A stretch of DNA of 8,182 nucleotides, from positions 1 through 8,182 of the forward strand of contig JAKAGD010000030.1 in assembly GCA_021817685.1 (NCBI GenBank), written 5' to 3'. The DNA is from a bacterium. GTDB taxonomy: Bacteria; Patescibacteriota; Minisyncoccia; Phycocordibacterales; Phycocordibacteraceae. Position numbers and translations under genes: made by a program. The notes beneath the pieces were generated by a model, which saw nothing but the letters and a program-made list of their open reading frames with translations, was not told the origin of the DNA and made no database searches. Below, piece by piece: positions 4,814 through 8,182 of the stretch (positions within the stretch are counted from its first letter, which is position 1; every line of letters starts with the position of its first letter).

Positions 4814-5431
4814 ATGGACCCACTTCGCAAACAACTTCTCTACGTCGGCTCCGGCGCATTCCTTATCATCGCCGTCGGTGCGGTCAGCGCGTACCTCATC
4901 CTCACGAGCGGCCGCGTGTCCATCGACACGGCGAGCATCCAGGCGCCGCTTATCGGCCTTACCTCGACCGCGCCCGGCATCCTTGATGCGGTCTACGTAC
5001 ACACGGGCGATATGATCACGGCGAACCAACCGGTAGCGCTGGTCGGAACGCAGGTCATCACCAGTAAGGTGGCCGGCATGGTCGTCTCGGTCAATGATGC
5101 GGTTGGCGCTCAGGTGAATGCCGGGGTCGAGGTTGTTACGATGATCGATCCGTCGCAGTTGCGCGTGGTGGACCGCATCGATGAGAACAAGGGTTTCGCG
5201 CAGATACGCATCGGCGATCCGGTCAGGTTCACCGTCGACGCATTTAGCGGGAAAACGTTCACCGGCGTCATTGATGAAATAGCGCCGACTTCGAACCAGT
5301 CCGGCATCGTGTTCAATATCTCCAGCCAGCGCCAGGTCCAGCAGTTCGACGTGAAGGCGCGCTTTGATACGAGCGCATATCCCGAACTCCGGAACGGCAT
5401 GTCGGCGCGGATGGAGATTTACACGAAATAA
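4814..5431 (+). CDS. Short HlyD/EmrA-like adaptor without coiled-coil hairpin
   Basis: This 205-residue protein has one N-terminal membrane anchor (about 8-31, LLYVGSGAFLIIAVGAVSAYLIL). Two lipoyl-like half motifs follow directly, at 41-77 (SIQAPLIGLTSTAPGILDAVYVHTGD) and 79-112 (VITSKVAGMVVSVNDAVGAQVNAG). Next is an EmrA-like barrel segment with IDENKGFAQIRIGDPVRFTVDAF (122-144), comparable to EmrA 'FKETQL..MRIGQPV', and GMSARMEIYTK at the end. EmrA normally carries a helical hairpin of 100 or more residues between the lipoyl halves; here it is absent, which is the odd feature. It is likely the direct partner of the MFS transporter encoded next. Without a hairpin it cannot reach a TolC-like channel, which fits a cell with one membrane. 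Calling it a pump subunit is inferred from context and family. Confidence 0.82.
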   Translation: MDPLRKQLLYVGSGAFLIIAVGAVSAYLILTSGRVSIDTASIQAPLIGLTSTAPGILDAVYVHTGDMITANQPVALVGTQVITSKVAGMVVSVNDAVGAQVNAGVEVVTMIDPSQLRVVDRIDENKGFAQIRIGDPVRFTVDAFSGKTFTGVIDEIAPTSNQSGIVFNISSQRQVQQFDVKARFDTSAYPELRNGMSARMEIYTK

Positions 5432-5443
5432 TCGTTGCAGGGT

Positions 5444-6973
5444 ATGGAGGCCACTCTCTCGCAGAAAGCGGCCCACCGGCTCACGGGGCACCCGTGGCTC
5501 GTGCTCGCTACGGTGATGGTGGGGACGCTCCTCATCGGTCTCGACCGCACGGTCGTGAACTTGGCCATGCCGAAGATCATGGGCGATTTCGGCATCACGG
5601 TCTCCACGGCGGCGTGGATAGCGACGGCCTACATCATCAGCAACGCCATCTTCGTGCCGGTCTTCGGCAAGCTCGGCGACCTGTTCGGCAATCGCATCAT
5701 CTACCTCTGGAGTTTCGTCGGCTTCATCTTCGTTTCCATGCTCGCCGGCCTTTCGTGGGATTTTTATTCGCTCGTGTTCTTCCGTATTCTCCAGGGACTC
5801 GTCGGCGCCGCGGTCTATCCGACGGCGATGTCGCTCATCGCCAAATCGTTTGCCGAACCGAAGGCGCGCGCGCAGGCGCTCGGCATCTGGTCGTCGTCCT
5901 TCGCCATATCCGCCGTCATCGGCCCGTTGCTTGGCGGGTATCTCGTCGACAATTTCGATTGGCGCTGGGTCTTCTTCATCAATCTGCCCATCGGCATCGC
6001 CGGACTCGCAATGACGCTTCTCTTCCTGCCGCACGATCGGCCCGGGGAGCGGGGCAAGTTCGACGTGTTCGGCGCAGTGCTTCTCTCGGTCGCCATTTCG
6101 GCGCTGGTGCTCGTGGTGGATCGCGGGCAGGACTGGGGATGGCTCTCCTCGGCGAGCATCCTGTGCTACGCGCTCACGCTCGTGTTCGGTGCGCTTGTAT
6201 ACCAGTGGGAGACGCGTCATACGCACCCCATCATTGATTTTAAATTCTTCCGGAATCCGGTCATCGTCTCCGTGCTCGCGGTCTCATTCATCTCCTTCGG
6301 CGGGATGATGGGCGCGATGCTTCTCCTGCCGGTGTTCGCCCAGACATTCCTCCACTACACGGCGACGCAAAGCGGGTACCTCTTCGTGCCGATGGCGCTC
6401 GCACTGCCGATATTCGCGCCTTTGGGCGCCAAGCTCGCGAACTCATTCAATCCGCGGTACACCGTCTCGTTCGGCATGGGTCTTTCCGCGCTCGGCCTGT
6501 TCCTCCTTATGAACCTCGACCCGACCATGACGTCGTGGGATTTTGTCCTGCCGCTCGTCCTGTTCGGCGCCGGTCTCGGGCTCGGCATGGCGCCTTTAAC
6601 GAGCGCGGCCACAACTTCCGTGCCGCTTCATGAGGTAGGCATGTCCTCCGGCCTTTTGAACCTCACGCGCAATATCGGCGGCGCGTTCGGCATCGCCATC
6701 TTCAGCACCATCCTCGCGAACACGACGAACGCGAATGTGCTCATGGTGGCGCTGAATTCACACATCAACAGCTCGTCGCCGGCGGCGCTTGCCGAGGCCG
6801 GCCGGCTCATCATTATGAAAGCGGAGCTGCTCTCCTACGGCACGGTCTTCGGCTGGGCCGCGGGGGCGATGCTCGCGGGCGCGCTCATCGCGCTCTTCTT
6901 CCTGCGGACGAAGCACGCGGATGAGAAAGATATCCCGCCGGAACTTCTCGCTGAGGCGGCCGCGGGCGGATAA
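5444..6973 (+). CDS. DHA2-family (EmrB/QacA-type) multidrug MFS transporter
   Basis: This roughly 509-residue, hydrophobic protein has the length and pattern of 14-helix drug:proton antiporters of the major facilitator superfamily. Motif D1 is LDRTVVNLAMP (33-43), motif A is GKLGDLFGNR (75-84), motif B is FRILQG (113-118, Arg114) and motif C spans about 147-184, with ISAVIGPLLGGYLVDNFDWR and WVFFINLPIG, the hallmark of drug/proton antiporters. It exports hydrophobic or cationic drugs in exchange for protons; the exact substrate cannot be read. An upstream TTG (5435) is in frame, but the ATG at 5444 is more likely, with GCAGGG just before it. It starts 12 bp after the short adaptor and ends 1 bp before the MarR gene, so they are one operon. 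All key residues are present. Confidence 0.93.
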   Translation: MEATLSQKAAHRLTGHPWLVLATVMVGTLLIGLDRTVVNLAMPKIMGDFGITVSTAAWIATAYIISNAIFVPVFGKLGDLFGNRIIYLWSFVGFIFVSMLAGLSWDFYSLVFFRILQGLVGAAVYPTAMSLIAKSFAEPKARAQALGIWSSSFAISAVIGPLLGGYLVDNFDWRWVFFINLPIGIAGLAMTLLFLPHDRPGERGKFDVFGAVLLSVAISALVLVVDRGQDWGWLSSASILCYALTLVFGALVYQWETRHTHPIIDFKFFRNPVIVSVLAVSFISFGGMMGAMLLLPVFAQTFLHYTATQSGYLFVPMALALPIFAPLGAKLANSFNPRYTVSFGMGLSALGLFLLMNLDPTMTSWDFVLPLVLFGAGLGLGMAPLTSAATTSVPLHEVGMSSGLLNLTRNIGGAFGIAIFSTILANTTNANVLMVALNSHINSSSPAALAEAGRLIIMKAELLSYGTVFGWAAGAMLAGALIALFFLRTKHADEKDIPPELLAEAAAGG

Positions 6974-6974
6974 T

Positions 6975-7436
6975 ATGACTATGATGAAACGCGCTCAGAA
7001 AAAACCCCATGCTTCCGCGGATGTCACGCGAGCGATGTCGCTCTTCTTTACGGTGCGCCGCATCGTGCGCACGAGGCTCGCGCAGGGCAAGAAGTACGAC
7101 CCTTCGGCATGGCTTCATATAGAAACGATGAAATTCATCGCGGACGCGGGCGGGCCGAAGATGAAAGACGTCGCCGACCATCTTTCCATCACTGCGCCGT
7201 CCGCCACGACGCTTATCGGCGGTCTCATACGGAGCGGGTTCGTCACGAGTTCGACCGACCGACGCGACCGGCGCACTTCGCGCTTGGTGCTCACGGCAAA
7301 GGGGAAGAACGAGCTCCGGAGGGCGGTCGCCCGCGGCACGCGGATACTCAACGGGCTGTTTGCGGCGCTGTCGAAAACGGAGCTAGCCGCATTTACCGGC
7401 GCGCTCGAACGACTAAAGGAAGCATCCGGTGAATAA
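6975..7436 (+). CDS. MarR-family transcriptional regulator
   Basis: The protein is 153 residues and has the MarR architecture: an N-terminal dimerisation helix region (about 15-55), a winged helix-turn-helix at 60-108 with MKDVADHLSITAPSATTLIGGLI as the recognition part, the wing DRRDRRTSRLVLTAKG (95-110) characteristic of the family, and C-terminal dimerisation helices. It lies last in the efflux operon with its ATG one base after the previous stop (TAA-T-ATG), so it is co-transcribed; the longer frame from 6921 would overlap the transporter and is not needed. It is likely a repressor that binds the inverted repeat at 3500-3518 and lets go when a drug or phenolic compound binds, controlling its own operon. 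In E. coli emrRAB the regulator gene comes first, here last. Which ligand and whether it autoregulates are inference. Confidence 0.93.
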   Translation: MTMMKRAQKKPHASADVTRAMSLFFTVRRIVRTRLAQGKKYDPSAWLHIETMKFIADAGGPKMKDVADHLSITAPSATTLIGGLIRSGFVTSSTDRRDRRTSRLVLTAKGKNELRRAVARGTRILNGLFAALSKTELAAFTGALERLKEASGE

Positions 7437-7439
7437 GGT

Positions 7440-8182
7440 CTACGCGAAACCGGGGAAGTAATCGGTTTTTATGGAAAAGCGGGAGACGCCCATTTCGTGC
7501 AGGGTTTTCTTGAACGCCTCGACCATGCCGTGGGGCCCCGAGATATAGAACGTGCGCTCCAGATAGTCAGGTATCTCACGCTTGATGAGCGCCGCGTCGA
7601 TGAGTCCGGCATAGGTGCCGGGCGCGGGCGCGGGTTCGTTCGTGAGCGCATAGACGGTCTTAAGGCCGATCGCCTGCGCCGCCTTGTCGAAGGTATCCCT
7701 ATACGCTATCTCGGCGGCGGTCTTGTTCGAGTAGAGGAGCGTCGCGGGGCGCGTATCTTTGGTGTCGACCATATGCTGCACCATGCTGCGGAACGGGGTG
7801 ACGCCGATGCCGCCGGCAATGAACGCGAGTTTCTTTCCTGCGTTCTTCGGCAGGACGAAGTCCCCGGCAAGATGCGATACCGATATCGTGTCGTTCACTT
7901 TCATCAGGTCAAGCGCGCGCTTGAAACTGCTCTTCGGTTCGTAGAAACGCACGCCGAGCCGCACGTTCTTCTCGGCCGGCGCGGAGGCGATGGTGAAGAA
8001 GCGGCGATTCCCGCGATCATCCGCAAAGCGGTGCGGCACCGTCCATTCCACATACTGTCCCGGGCGGAAGTCGGTGAACGGCCGATCCGGTGCGAATACG
8101 AATTCATACGTCCCGTCGGCAAGCTTGTTCTTCTCAAGGAGCGTCAGGATGTAGCGCCCTTTGGGGCTTACCAGGTAGACGA
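7440..8182 (-). CDS. FAD/NAD(P)H ferredoxin-reductase-type oxidoreductase domain (partial, N-terminal part outside window)
   Basis: About 246 residues of the C-terminal part are visible; the frame runs open to the right edge (reads VYLVSPKGRYILTLLEKNK...), so the true start lies outside and the GTG at 8051 is not a start. The FAD-binding barrel has FRPGQYVEWTVPH followed by RRFFTIASAP (the R-x-(Y/F)-T-I-x-S flavin motif). The NAD(P)-binding part has AFIAGGIGVTPFRSM, LLYSNKTAAEIAYRD and the ending FYISGPHGMVEAFKKTLHEMGV...TDYFPGFA. It transfers electrons between NAD(P)H and FAD/an acceptor at the membrane. Similar proteins in Patescibacteria that I recall carry an RnfD/NQR2-type membrane domain before this module; the residues 'VYLVSPKGRY' at the visible start would suit the cytosolic side of that joint. 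This is memory, not proof. It is convergent with the MarR gene with a 3-bp gap and no terminator. Confidence 0.87.
   Translation of the reverse strand, partial: VYLVSPKGRYILTLLEKNKLADGTYEFVFAPDRPFTDFRPGQYVEWTVPHRFADDRGNRRFFTIASAPAEKNVRLGVRFYEPKSSFKRALDLMKVNDTISVSHLAGDFVLPKNAGKKLAFIAGGIGVTPFRSMVQHMVDTKDTRPATLLYSNKTAAEIAYRDTFDKAAQAIGLKTVYALTNEPAPAPGTYAGLIDAALIKREIPDYLERTFYISGPHGMVEAFKKTLHEMGVSRFSIKTDYFPGFA

Noticed and set aside
4796..6226. Long 476-residue frame on the - strand opposite the adaptor and transporter
   Set aside because: Its Arg/His/Glu/Asp-rich product is the mirror of GC-rich coding sequence on the other strand; no start signal or domain. The + strand genes are clear.
6921..6974. 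Upstream extension of the MarR gene to 6921
   Set aside because: It would overlap the end of the transporter and adds an Arg-rich tail not typical of MarR proteins; the ATG at 6975 is one base after the transporter stop.
1..8182. CRISPR array, rRNA or complete tRNA genes
   Set aside because: No regularly spaced repeats and no cloverleaf-capable sequence were found by eye on either strand.

Overview
The window looks like a piece of a Patescibacteria/CPR genome (Parcubacteria-like), or a similar reduced bacterium. I infer this from several things: compact genes with 1-14 bp spacings, few Shine-Dalgarno sites, -10 boxes placed almost on the start codons, and protein types I associate with that group (small zincin peptidase, short YdeI/OmdA protein, HlyD-like adaptor with a long insert, ferredoxin-reductase module ending in DYFPGFA). 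No taxonomic search was possible. TGA and TAA/TAG all act as ordinary stops.

Region 1 (1-2133) is visibly more AT-rich than the rest. It holds the C-terminal end of a beta-rich, probably exported protein on the + strand (1-336). On the - strand are two phage-type genes: an N-terminal ParB-domain/DNA methyltransferase fusion (766-2133) and, overlapping it by 14 bp, a small helix-turn-helix protein of the terminase-small-subunit kind (333-779). No restriction enzyme accompanies the methyltransferase. This looks like a fragment of a prophage or other mobile element.

Region 2 (2134-2635) has no confident gene. It contains two abutting palindromes just upstream of the methyltransferase, a tandem 9-bp repeat, two copies of a 12-bp sequence (GGTACAGTACCG) 140 bp apart, and a very strong bidirectional terminator. 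The base composition changes here, so this is the likely edge of the element.

Region 3 (2636-3469) has a - strand pair, a YdeI/OmdA-like small protein followed 8 bp later by a 53-residue protein with two membrane helices. Divergent from them is a Zincin_1-type metallopeptidase. The -10 boxes of the two divergent units overlap within 8 bp, and the omdA-like gene appears leaderless.

Region 4 (3470-7436) is a self-contained drug-efflux operon. An extended -10 promoter overlapped by a perfect 8-3-8 inverted repeat is followed by a HlyD-like adaptor (424 aa), a second short hairpin-less adaptor (205 aa), an EmrB/QacA-type (DHA2) transporter (509 aa) and a MarR repressor (153 aa). Gaps are 4, 12 and 1 bp. 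The likely logic is that MarR, encoded last, binds the inverted repeat and shuts the operon until a toxic compound binds the repressor.

Region 5 (7440-8182) is the C-terminal part of an FAD/NAD(P)H reductase on the - strand, convergent with the efflux operon and cut by the right edge. It may be the cytosolic half of a larger membrane-bound electron-transfer protein.
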